From Clostridia bacterium (GTDB taxonomy: Bacteria; Bacillota; Clostridia; Christensenellales; Aristaeellaceae), in assembly GCA_030537335.1 (NCBI GenBank), contig JAUNNK010000009.1, positions 1 through 40,569 of the forward strand: a DNA stretch of 40,569 nucleotides. The letters run 5' to 3'. The position numbers and the translations under genes were made by a program. Each line of letters opens with the position of its first letter. The stretch's first letter is position 1. The notes under the pieces were generated by a model, which saw only the letters and a list, made by a program, of their open reading frames with translations, searched no databases and was not told where the DNA came from. This document shows positions 33,768-40,569 of this stretch, one piece after another.

Positions 33768-34097
33768 CTACCTCACAATCTCAATCTGACTGAGTTCCAG
33801 GTCCGTCAGCGCCTGCACGGCGCGCTGCAAACGCAGCATGACCTCCACATCCTCCGCACCGCTGGCGACCACCACCACGCCCGTGCAGTCGCCGCGCTCG
33901 TCCCGGGCGATCATCACGCTCACCTGCCCCGCACCGCCGATCTTCGACAGAATGCGCTGCATGCGCGCCTCCTCTTCGCTGGCGGCGCTCCCGCCGCCGC
34001 TGCCCAGCGCCAGCACGATCAGGATGCAGATGAGTCCGACCGCAATGGTCAGCTCCAGCCACCGCGCGGCTTTGATTGTCTCGAACAGCTGCTTCAA
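33768..34097 (-). CDS. spoIIIAG: Stage III sporulation protein AG
   Basis: A 109-residue protein with one transmembrane segment (about 15-32) followed by a compact ring-building domain (RMQRILSKIGGAGQVSVMIA, CTGVVVVASGAEDVEVMLRLQRAVQALTDL), shorter than Bacillus SpoIIIAG. The start is TTG at 34097, with GGGTGA upstream. It forms a large oligomeric ring in the sporulation channel. It follows the short spoIIIAF-like gene by 12 bases. Confidence 0.86.
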   Translation of the reverse strand: MKQLFETIKAARWLELTIAVGLICILIVLALGSGGGSAASEEEARMQRILSKIGGAGQVSVMIARDERGDCTGVVVVASGAEDVEVMLRLQRAVQALTDLELSQIEIVR

Positions 34098-34109
34098 GCG
34101 CGATCACCC

Positions 34110-34280
34110 TCACCCGTTCAGCATCCGCCACGCGCCGCAGACCGCCGTCACCGCCACAGCGGCGATCCGCAGTCCCAGCGCCAGGCGAATTGCCGGATAG
34201 AATCTGCTCGGCCGGGTCAGCTGCTCGCAAAGCGCCGCAGCCATGCACAGGGCCGCGACCGTCATCAGCAGCTGTTTCAC
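34110..34280 (-). CDS. spoIIIAF: Very short SpoIIIAF-like membrane protein
   Basis: A 56-residue open frame fills the gap between spoIIIAE and spoIIIAG. It starts with GTG at 34280 behind GGAGGG and reads two hydrophobic segments around EQLTRPSRFYPAIRLALGL, which resembles the end of the membrane hairpin and the start of the following segment of SpoIIIAF. Bacillus SpoIIIAF has a soluble domain after the two transmembrane helices; here it is missing. The ribosome binding site, the tight packing (12 bases on each side) and the gene order support a real gene; the family assignment rests mainly on position. Confidence 0.6.
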   Translation of the reverse strand: MKQLLMTVAALCMAAALCEQLTRPSRFYPAIRLALGLRIAAVAVTAVCGAWRMLNG

Positions 34281-34292
34281 AGTCAATCCCTC

Positions 34293-35405
34293 CTAACCCA
34301 GCAGCGTGCGCCCCGCAGCCATCGCTGCGCCGAGCAGAATCATGCCCAGGGTGAGCGCCGCCGCGCACAGCATCAGCAGCATCTGACACACTCCCGCCGC
34401 CTGTTCCGCCGCATTGGCCGCGCGTCGCTCACCCAGCATGTCCATCAACGCCGAAAACAGGTTCAACATCAGCATCGCCGCCGCCGTGCGCAGCATGGGC
34501 TGCAATCCCAGCGCCAGCAACAGCACAACGCCGCTCACGCCCACCGCGTTTTTTGCGATCAGGATTCCCGCGACGTAGCTGTCCCATGCGTCGGACACGC
34601 CGCTGCCGATCACCGAGGTCACACTGTCCACCGCATACTTCGCCGTGCGCACCGCCACGCCGTCCATGCCGGATATCACTGTGCCCTGGATCGCCGTGAG
34701 CGCCGTAAACAGCGTGACGGCAAGTCCCGCGCCCCAGTTTGCCGCCTTGCGCATCAAACGGCACGCCCGAGTCAGGTCGATGGCCTCGCTCAGGTTCCCA
34801 GCTACCGCAAGCGCCAGCGCATACCGGCACAGCGGCAGGCCGTATTTCAGCAGCCAGTTCTCCACCGCACCGCCCACCAGCGTCGCCATCGGTGAAAGCA
34901 GCGCTGCGCCGTTGGTCATGCCTGCCGCCGTCATCAGCGCTGCGAGGGGCGGCGCGACCGCGTCGGCAAAGCCGCCGACGCGCCGCATGCAGGCCTCCAC
35001 ACCCTCCATGCCGCCCAGCACAAGGCGCATCATGCTCAGCATCAGCACGCACAGCAGCAGAAAGCGCGCGCCCTCGCTCCCACCGTTCCCCTCCGGAAGC
35101 GCGCAGCGCAGCGTCGCCAGCAGAAGCGCCGGCGCGATCAGTGCCCCGCAGGCGCGCAGCGCCTCCCGCAGCGCATCAAGCACCCGATTTCGAAGCTGTT
35201 CCAACAGCTCGTCCGCCGTTGTCAATTCCCCTTGCGCGGCGTCAAGCACCACCTGCTGAAGGTCCAGTTCCGGTGCGGCGTCCCCGGCGAACTCCTCCAA
35301 TCCGCTGAGATCCGCCGCATCCAGTGCGCGATTCACTGCTTCCTCCGCTGCGCAGCTCCCGCACATTAAAAGCAGGCACAGCAGCACGAGGATCCCCCGC
35401 CTCAT
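34293..35405 (-). CDS. spoIIIAE: Stage III sporulation protein AE
   Basis: A 370-residue polytopic membrane protein with a signal peptide-like start (RRGILVLLCLLLMCGSCAAEE), an extracytoplasmic N-terminal part and about eight membrane segments. Family-typical stretches are NGAALLSPMATLVGGAVENWLLKYGLPLCRYALALAVAGNLS and VISGMDGVAVRTAKYAVDSVTSVIGSGVSDAWDSYVAG. It is a core part of the SpoIIIA channel. The ATG overlaps the spoIIIAD stop by four bases; a longer frame to 35792 is only read-through over spoIIIAD. Confidence 0.92.
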   Translation of the reverse strand: MRRGILVLLCLLLMCGSCAAEEAVNRALDAADLSGLEEFAGDAAPELDLQQVVLDAAQGELTTADELLEQLRNRVLDALREALRACGALIAPALLLATLRCALPEGNGGSEGARFLLLCVLMLSMMRLVLGGMEGVEACMRRVGGFADAVAPPLAALMTAAGMTNGAALLSPMATLVGGAVENWLLKYGLPLCRYALALAVAGNLSEAIDLTRACRLMRKAANWGAGLAVTLFTALTAIQGTVISGMDGVAVRTAKYAVDSVTSVIGSGVSDAWDSYVAGILIAKNAVGVSGVVLLLALGLQPMLRTAAAMLMLNLFSALMDMLGERRAANAAEQAAGVCQMLLMLCAAALTLGMILLGAAMAAGRTLLG

Positions 35406-35785
35406 GCCAGCAGCTCCGCGATGCGCTCCATGATCTCCGCGGCGGCGGGCAACGCCGAGGCGACCACGCCGATGCGCACGCCCACGTCGATCCGGTGCGC
35501 CAGCGCGGCTTCGCCTGCGTCCCGGCAGATGTCCGATGCGAACTCCGCAATCATGGCGACGCCGCAGATCTTCATCAGATACAGCGGCTGCGCTTCCTCC
35601 TGCGCATAGTCCTCCAGCGTCTTGAGCGCCCGGGAGAACGCACCCAGATCCGCACTGGAGAGCATCAGCGCCGCCACGCCCGCAGCCATCGCCACCGCCG
35701 CGGCCATCTGCGGATGCGCCGCCCGCAGCGTCATGCAGATCAGCGCCGCCGACAGGCACAGCACCAGTATGCGCAGAACCTGCAT
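35402..35785 (-). CDS. spoIIIAD: Stage III sporulation protein AD
   Basis: A 127-residue protein with three to four transmembrane segments and the family sequence YLMKICGVAMIAEFASDICRDAGEAALAHRIDVGVRIGVVASALPAAAEIMERI (core EFASDICRDAGE). SpoIIIAC and SpoIIIAD are related membrane proteins of the feeding channel. Its start codon shares one base with the spoIIIAC stop (TGATG) and its stop overlaps the spoIIIAE start. Confidence 0.92.
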   Translation of the reverse strand: MQVLRILVLCLSAALICMTLRAAHPQMAAAVAMAAGVAALMLSSADLGAFSRALKTLEDYAQEEAQPLYLMKICGVAMIAEFASDICRDAGEAALAHRIDVGVRIGVVASALPAAAEIMERIAELLA

Positions 35786-35982
35786 CAGTCAAAGCCGAAC
35801 ATCACCCGGATGCTCTCGAAGAACTCCGCCACCATGCCCACCACCATCATAAGTACCACGAGCAGCCCCGCCAACGTGGCCAGCGTGGCCATGTCCTCCC
35901 GCCCCGCGCGCTTGAGCAGCAGGGAAATCACTGTGACCAGTATGCCGATTGCGCCGATCTTGAACACGAACTCGATATCCAT
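35785..35982 (-). CDS. spoIIIAC: Stage III sporulation protein AC
   Basis: A 65-residue protein with two transmembrane segments, MDIEFVFKIGAIGILVTVIS and a second after LKRAGREDMATLATLAGL, matching the very conserved SpoIIIAC (IFKIAGIGIIVAVL, KQAGREEQA in relatives). It lies seven bases after spoIIIAB. Confidence 0.95.
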   Translation of the reverse strand: MDIEFVFKIGAIGILVTVISLLLKRAGREDMATLATLAGLLVVLMMVVGMVAEFFESIRVMFGFD

Positions 35983-35989
35983 ATTTACC

Positions 35990-36493
35990 TCAAACGATCA
36001 GGATGCACACGGCGATGCCCACCAGCGCGCCCAGCGCGGTGTAGGTTTTGGATGCATCGCTGAAGCTCTTGCGCGCCTGACTCTGCGCCTCCTCCAATTG
36101 GGCGATGCAGTCGGAGAACAGCTCCATCTGTTCCTCGCGACCGCTGCCGCCCAGGCGCTGAAAGAATCCGTCAAGCAAGCGCAGATCGTCCTCCGTGAGG
36201 CAATCCAGCGCGCAGCCGCGCTTCGTCGCTACAGATCGCAGCTCCTCCCAGCACTCCCTTAGGCCACAGTCCTCCCGCAGCGCGTTCCCCAGATCCCGGA
36301 ACAGGCGTGAATCGGACTTGCGCAGCAGGATGCCCAGCGGTTCCATGGAATTGAGCATGCGCAGCCGCAGCACGCGCATGGCCGCCAGCAGCTCTCCCAG
36401 CAGCTCAAACCTGCGCCTGCGCGCGTTGGAGAGCATTCTGCCCGTACCCGCGCCCGCGAGCAGGATGACCGAGAGCAGTATTCCCTTCAGCAT
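35990..36493 (-). CDS. spoIIIAB: Stage III sporulation protein AB
   Basis: A 167-residue protein with an N-terminal hydrophobic segment (KGILLSVILLAGAGTGRMLS), a helical middle and a C-terminal transmembrane segment (TYTALGALVGIAVCILIV). The layout and the family sequence RRFELLGELLAAMRVLRLRM agree with SpoIIIAB, a GspF-like partner of SpoIIIAA. ATG at 36493 is behind GGGAGG and overlaps the spoIIIAA stop by seven bases. Confidence 0.9.
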   Translation of the reverse strand: MLKGILLSVILLAGAGTGRMLSNARRRRFELLGELLAAMRVLRLRMLNSMEPLGILLRKSDSRLFRDLGNALREDCGLRECWEELRSVATKRGCALDCLTEDDLRLLDGFFQRLGGSGREEQMELFSDCIAQLEEAQSQARKSFSDASKTYTALGALVGIAVCILIV

Positions 36494-37368
36494 TCGATTT
36501 CCTCCCCGCTCATACAATCATAGACCGACCGGACGCGCCCCGGCGGCGGCCCCAGCAGCACCATCCGGTCGAACACGCCCTCCTGCAGAATCGCCGCCAG
36601 GCTCTCCCGGCGCTTTGCATCCGCAAATCCGGCGGCATGTGCCGTGGCGAGCACCGCCGCGCCGCACCTGCGCGCGTCCAGCAGCACCTTCGCATCCGCC
36701 GCATCGCCGATCTCATCCGCCGCCAGCAGCTGCGGCGCGCATGCGCGGATCAGCAGCGGCAGCGCCAGCGCCTTCGGACATCCGTCCATCACATCTGTGC
36801 GCGGCCCCACGTCCATCTGGGGCTGTCCCTCCCAGCAGGCTGCAAGCTCGCGGCGCTCGTCCGCAACGGCCACGTTCCAGCCGGATTCGGAGGCGATGCG
36901 GATGAGATCCCGCAGCAGTGTCGTCTTTCCCATGCCCGGCGGCGACAGGATCAGCGCGCTGGACAGGCTCTCGCCAAAGAGCAGCTTCGCCAGCGCAGCT
37001 CCGCAGCCCCTGATTTCCCGGGGAATGCGGATGCACAGCGACGCGACCTCCGATATGCTCTGAATCGCGCCGGATCGAACGCTGATTCGCCCGCAAACGC
37101 CCACCCGCAAGCCGCTCTGCGCCGTAAAATACCCCTGCTTCAATTCCTCTTCGAAGGCGTAGAGGCTGTCTCCGCAAAGGCGACGTGTGATCCTGCGCAG
37201 GGCGGCGGCGTCCAGAACCGGGCCGGCAAGCTCCGTTCCATCCAGCCTGCACAGCCGCGTCTTCTGCCCGCAGCGCAGGCGCAGCTCCGATATGGAGTCC
37301 GCTTCCCTGCGCAGCAGCGCGCCGGTTTCCCCACCGAGGCAGTCCGCCAGCCTGTCCACCGCCGCCAT
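36487..37368 (-). CDS. spoIIIAA: Stage III sporulation protein AA, secretion-type ATPase
   Basis: A 293-residue ATPase with Walker A SPPGMGKTT (142-150), the upstream family sequence GLRVGVCGRI, and ADEIGDAADAKVL and ATAHAAG further on. It is related to type II/IV secretion ATPases and powers the feeding channel in the mother cell. ATG at 37368 follows AAGGAGG; an in-frame extension to 37503 has no such signal. It is the first of eight spoIIIA genes. A sigma-E-like pair TCAGAAT, 13 bases, CATAAGAA (minus strand, 37395-37422) is only a weak match but in the right place. Confidence 0.94.
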   Translation of the reverse strand: MAAVDRLADCLGGETGALLRREADSISELRLRCGQKTRLCRLDGTELAGPVLDAAALRRITRRLCGDSLYAFEEELKQGYFTAQSGLRVGVCGRISVRSGAIQSISEVASLCIRIPREIRGCGAALAKLLFGESLSSALILSPPGMGKTTLLRDLIRIASESGWNVAVADERRELAACWEGQPQMDVGPRTDVMDGCPKALALPLLIRACAPQLLAADEIGDAADAKVLLDARRCGAAVLATAHAAGFADAKRRESLAAILQEGVFDRMVLLGPPPGRVRSVYDCMSGEEIEC

Positions 37369-37582
37369 TCTCCCACCTCCTTCGGTACAAACTATTCTTA
37401 TGGCGGATGTCCCGCATTCTGAACCTGTAAATCTCCCACGCAAGGAATTTTCTCCCGGATTTCGGTGGCAAACCGAATCCGCACGCACACACGCCGCGAT
37501 CATCTCCGGGGATCGACCGCATTCTACAGCCTGATGTCTTTCAAAAAATTAATTTAAAATTGCGAGAGAAGTTTATCTTAAC

Positions 37583-37611
37583 TTTGCATTTTTGAGTTTT
37601 CATGATATAAT
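37583..37611 (+). promoter_or_regulatory. Sigma-A-type promoter of glgB
   Basis: TTTGCA (37583-37588), 17 bases, perfect TATAAT (37606-37611), 21 bases before the ATG. It is separate from the promoter of the glgCDA operon. Confidence 0.75.
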
Positions 37612-37632
37612 CAAGAGGGGGTGTATAACTTT

Positions 37633-39657
37633 ATGAAGAGAGCAACAAAACAGGTGCAGTATAAGATCCTGTCAATCGATCCCTGGTTGAAGCCCTTCTA
37701 CAATGACATCGAGCTTCGCATGCGCCGCTACAACGACGTGCGCAGACAGCTTTTGGGCGACAAGGTGGATCTGTCCGCCTTCGCCAATGGATATATGTAC
37801 TATGGGTTCAGCCGCACTGAGGACGGCTGGGTCTATCGCGAGTGGCTTCCCGGCGCGGACGAGGTGCATCTGATCGGCGATTTCAACGGCTGGAACCGTA
37901 CCTCCCATCCGCTCACCCGCCTGGAGAACGGTGTGTGGGAGATTCAGCTGGAGGGTGCAGACGCCCTTCAACACGAGCAGCGCGTGAAGATTCAGGTGCG
38001 CCGCGGCAAGGAGACCTTCGACCGCATCCCGGCCTACATCCGCCGCGTGGTGCAGGATCCCACCACGAAGCAGTTCTCCGGCCAGATCTGGGCGCCCGCG
38101 CGCCGCTTCATCTGGACCGACGGCAGCTACAAGAAGCGCAAGCTAACCACGCCCATGATCTACGAGGCGCACGTTGGCATGGGCCAAGAGCGCGAGGGCA
38201 TCGGCACCTACCGCGAGTTTGCCGACAACAACCTCAAGCGCATCGCCGACCTGGGCTACAACACGGTGCAGCTGATGGCCATCCAGGAGCATCCCTACTA
38301 CGCCTCCTTTGGCTATCAGGTGTCGAACTTCTTCGCCGCATCCTCCTGGTACGGCGATCCCGAGGATCTGAAGTACCTCATCAACAAGGCGCACGAGCTG
38401 AACCTGTTCGTGCTGCTGGACGTGGTGCACTCCCACGCCTGCCCGAACACCGGCGAGGGCCTGAACCAGCTGGACGGCACCGACAACCAGTACTTCCTGC
38501 CCGGCCAGCGCGGCTGGCATCCCGCCTGGGGCACGAAACTGTTCAATTACAGCAGGATGGAGGTGCTCCACTTCCTGCTGTCCAATCTGAAATTCTGGCA
38601 GGAGGAGTACCACTTCGACGGCTTCCGCTTCGACGGCGTGACCTCCATGATCTATCAGGATCACGGCCTGGGCACCAGCTTTTCCAGCTACGACCAGTAC
38701 TTCGGCCTGAACACCAACGTGGACGCCATCACCTACCTTCAGCTGGCGAACGAGCTGATTCACTCCGTGAACCCCTTCGCTGTTACCGTTGCTGAGGAGA
38801 TGAGCGGCATGCCCGGCATGTGCATTCCGATCCGCAGCGGCGGCGTGGGCTTCGACTACCGCCTCTCCATGGGCCTGCCGGACTTCTGGATCAAGCTTCT
38901 GAAGGAATACAAGGACGAGCAGTGGGACATGCACAAGCTCTGGTATGAGATGACCACTCGCCGCCCGAAGGAGAAGAACATCGGCTATTGCGAGTCCCAC
39001 GATCAGGCGCTGGTGGGAGACAAGACACTGATCTTCCGCATGGCGGACTCGGAGATGTACACCGGCATGGACAAGGCCTATCACTCCCCGGTGATCGACC
39101 GCGCCATCGACCTGCACAAGCTGATCCGCTTCTCCACACTGGTGCTGGCCTGCGACGGCTATCTCAACTTCATGGGCAATGAATTCGGCCATCCCGAGTG
39201 GATTGACTTCCCCCGGGAGGGCAACGGCTGGAGCTACAAATATGCCCGCCGTCAGTGGTCTCTTGCGGAGAACGGCTACCTGAAGTATCAGTGGCTGGAG
39301 AGCTTCGACAGGGCCATGCTGAAGTTTGCGCGCAAGTACCGGGTGCTGAGCAAGCCCCAGGCGGTGAACCTGTGGATCGATCAGGAGAACAAGATCATCT
39401 CCTTTGCGAAGGGCGATCTGCTGTACCTGTTCAACTTCAACACCACCAAGTCCGACCCGAAGTTCTTCCTGCACGCCCACATCACCGGCGCGGGCAACTA
39501 TCGGGCGATCTTCTCCAGTGACGACGCCGAGTTTGGTGGACTGGATCGCGTGAGCAAGGACTACGTCTATCAGGCCAGGGAGATCCCAGAAAAGGGAACC
39601 GGCTTCGAGGTTTACATCCCCTGCCGCACCGCAGTGGTGTTCCAGCGCGTGGATTGA
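37633..39657 (+). CDS. glgB: 1,4-alpha-glucan branching enzyme, eukaryote-like GH13_8 type
   Basis: The branching enzyme introduces alpha-1,6 branches into glycogen. The 674-residue protein has an N-terminal CBM48 domain (VYREWLPGADEVHLIGDFNGWN), the GH13 barrel with Asp334 (FDGFRFDGVT), Glu388 (VAEEMSG) and Asp457 (ESHDQALVGDK), and a C-terminal beta domain. Stretches such as SIDPWLKPF, IQEHPYYASFGYQVSNFFAASSWYG and DVVHSHA are those of eukaryotic branching enzymes (GH13_8) rather than the GH13_9 GlgB of Escherichia coli or Bacillus. ATG at 37633 was preferred to GTG at 37621, which would abut the GAGGGGG ribosome binding site. It is alone, 28 kb from glgA, between spoIIIAA and a transpeptidase gene. 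Confidence 0.95.
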   Translation: MKRATKQVQYKILSIDPWLKPFYNDIELRMRRYNDVRRQLLGDKVDLSAFANGYMYYGFSRTEDGWVYREWLPGADEVHLIGDFNGWNRTSHPLTRLENGVWEIQLEGADALQHEQRVKIQVRRGKETFDRIPAYIRRVVQDPTTKQFSGQIWAPARRFIWTDGSYKKRKLTTPMIYEAHVGMGQEREGIGTYREFADNNLKRIADLGYNTVQLMAIQEHPYYASFGYQVSNFFAASSWYGDPEDLKYLINKAHELNLFVLLDVVHSHACPNTGEGLNQLDGTDNQYFLPGQRGWHPAWGTKLFNYSRMEVLHFLLSNLKFWQEEYHFDGFRFDGVTSMIYQDHGLGTSFSSYDQYFGLNTNVDAITYLQLANELIHSVNPFAVTVAEEMSGMPGMCIPIRSGGVGFDYRLSMGLPDFWIKLLKEYKDEQWDMHKLWYEMTTRRPKEKNIGYCESHDQALVGDKTLIFRMADSEMYTGMDKAYHSPVIDRAIDLHKLIRFSTLVLACDGYLNFMGNEFGHPEWIDFPREGNGWSYKYARRQWSLAENGYLKYQWLESFDRAMLKFARKYRVLSKPQAVNLWIDQENKIISFAKGDLLYLFNFNTTKSDPKFFLHAHITGAGNYRAIFSSDDAEFGGLDRVSKDYVYQAREIPEKGTGFEVYIPCRTAVVFQRVD

Positions 39658-39670
39658 CCATACGCACGCA

Positions 39671-39711
39671 AACCCCTCAGCTCATCAACGAACTGAGGGG
39701 TTCTTCTTTCG
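39671..39711 (+). terminator. Terminator of glgB
   Basis: AACCCCTCAG (39671-39680) pairs perfectly with CTGAGGGGTT (39693-39702), loop of 12, followed by CTTCTTTCG. It lies 14 bases after the glgB stop. Confidence 0.88.
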
Positions 39712-39723
39712 TTAGTATGCTTT

Positions 39724-40569
39724 TCACTGAATCACGATCTTCGCGCCGGGCTTGGCCCACTGTACGATCTTCTTCATCACGCTCTCCGGCACGGCCACGC
39801 AGCCGCCGGTGGATTTGCTGCTGCCGGTGCAGTGCAGGAAGATGCAGCTGCCCTTTCCCGCCTCGCCCGAAGCGTTGTAGTCGATGAACAGGCAGTAGTT
39901 GTATTGCGGCACATAGTTGATCAGATACTCGTCCGCCGACGCGCGTTGCCGGTCGGTCACGCGGGTGTCGATCAGCTGATTGTAGTACTCCGAGCCGGAG
40001 GTTCCGCACCAGTAGTGGTACTTTGTGACCTGAGTGTAGGGCATGTTCGCGCCGGGATCGGCCTTGATGCCGAAGGGCGTGGTCAGGTTGAAGGTGCCCG
40101 TGGGCGTGCGCTTGTCTCCCTCGCGGGTCTTGCCGATGCCGTTCTTCCCCACATAGGCCGTGCAAGAGTAAAGTTCCTTCCATACGCCGTTCCGCTTCTC
40201 ATGAATGCTCAGGTTCGCCTTGCTGCCGCTCTGGTACTCCACCAGCACGATCTGGTCCGTCTGCGAAGCGCAGTCCAGCTGCGCCGCCTTGCTCTGTTCC
40301 ACCTGCACTTCCTCCCTGTCCATCACCTGAATCTTCACGTAGAGCTTCTGCTTGCCGTAGCTGACGCGCAGCAGCGTGCTCCCCGCCTTCTTACCGGTGA
40401 TCGCGCCGCCCTTGGAAATGCTGGCGATGGAATCGTACTGCATCGTGTAGGTTTCCTTGGTTCCGTTCGGCAGCGAAACCGTCTCACCGACCGCCACCTG
40501 AACCTCCCTGGGCAACACCACCACGCCGCAGCGGGCCGTCGCGCCGCCGCCGAAGACGGTGATCACCGT
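39724..40569 (-). CDS. L,D-transpeptidase (YkuD family), N-terminus beyond window
   Basis: The visible 281 residues hold a C-terminal YkuD catalytic domain (about the last 150), which links or anchors peptidoglycan stem peptides through an active-site cysteine. Landmarks are GKNGIGKTREGDKRTPTGTFNL, the catalytic His in IFLHCTG and the cysteine in STGGCVAVPE; this [ST]xGC form differs from the common SHGC but occurs in related clostridial proteins. Before it lies a bacterial Ig-like (BIG2-type) domain (VAVGETVSLP, SISKGGAITGKKAGSTLLRVSYG). The reading frame is still open at base 40569, so the start, signal peptide and any further Ig repeats are outside the window. It converges on glgB. Confidence 0.88.
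   Translation of the reverse strand, partial: TVITVFGGGATARCGVVVLPREVQVAVGETVSLPNGTKETYTMQYDSIASISKGGAITGKKAGSTLLRVSYGKQKLYVKIQVMDREEVQVEQSKAAQLDCASQTDQIVLVEYQSGSKANLSIHEKRNGVWKELYSCTAYVGKNGIGKTREGDKRTPTGTFNLTTPFGIKADPGANMPYTQVTKYHYWCGTSGSEYYNQLIDTRVTDRQRASADEYLINYVPQYNYCLFIDYNASGEAGKGSCIFLHCTGSSKSTGGCVAVPESVMKKIVQWAKPGAKIVIQ

Overview
The window looks like chromosomal DNA from a GC-rich, low-oxygen Clostridia-type Firmicute, plausibly a gut commensal of the Christensenellales/Oscillospirales kind; that placement is inference. The reasons are a near-complete sporulation set (spoIIIAA-AH, spoIIP, spo0A, a SpoVK-like AAA+ ATPase), a glycyl radical enzyme that needs anaerobiosis, the Bacillus/Clostridium order asp23-nusB-xseAB-ispA-dxs-tlyA-nadK-argR-recN, and strong ribosome binding sites throughout. 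I see no insertion sequence, phage gene, integrase, CRISPR array, tRNA or rRNA.

Layout. 1-562: 5' part of dnaK (minus). 921-5236: a fermentation module with a compact glycyl radical enzyme and its activase on the minus strand, and a divergently transcribed acetate-kinase-like protein. 5342-9163: glgC-glgD-glgA for ADP-glucose-dependent glycogen synthesis; the branching enzyme glgB lies apart at 37633-39657. 9284-10483: SpoVK-like AAA+ ATPase, convergent on an RpiR regulator plus BaiN/HI0933-type flavoprotein pair (10534-12672) across a 48-bp perfect palindrome. 12949-14646: spoIIP (with a sigma-E-type promoter) and spo0A. 14696-20417: a cobalamin-riboswitch-controlled operon with two secreted or anchored cobalamin-capture-type proteins and an ECF transporter (T, fused A-A, S). 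20510-22648: a two-TM PAS sensor with no output domain. 23083-31764: recN, argR, nadK, tlyA, dxs, ispA, xseB, xseA, nusB, one long minus-strand housekeeping run. 31846-33202: amaP and asp23. 33269-37368: the spoIIIA operon, all eight genes including a 56-residue spoIIIAF-like gene. 39724-end: an L,D-transpeptidase, open at its N-terminal end.

How the parts work together. The glycogen genes suggest a carbon store. The B12 operon reads as a dedicated vitamin B12 scavenging system: a riboswitch senses cobalamin, surface proteins resembling the two domains of animal intrinsic factor may capture it, and the ECF complex imports it. Spo0A, SpoIIP and SpoIIIA cover sporulation entry, engulfment and the mother-cell/forespore channel.

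The least ordinary parts are the glycyl radical module, whose enzyme is unusually short and whose acetate kinase partner carries two conservative changes at catalytic positions (Arg to Lys, Asp to Glu), and the intrinsic-factor-like B12 capture protein. All functional calls come from reading the translated sequence by eye; no database search was run.
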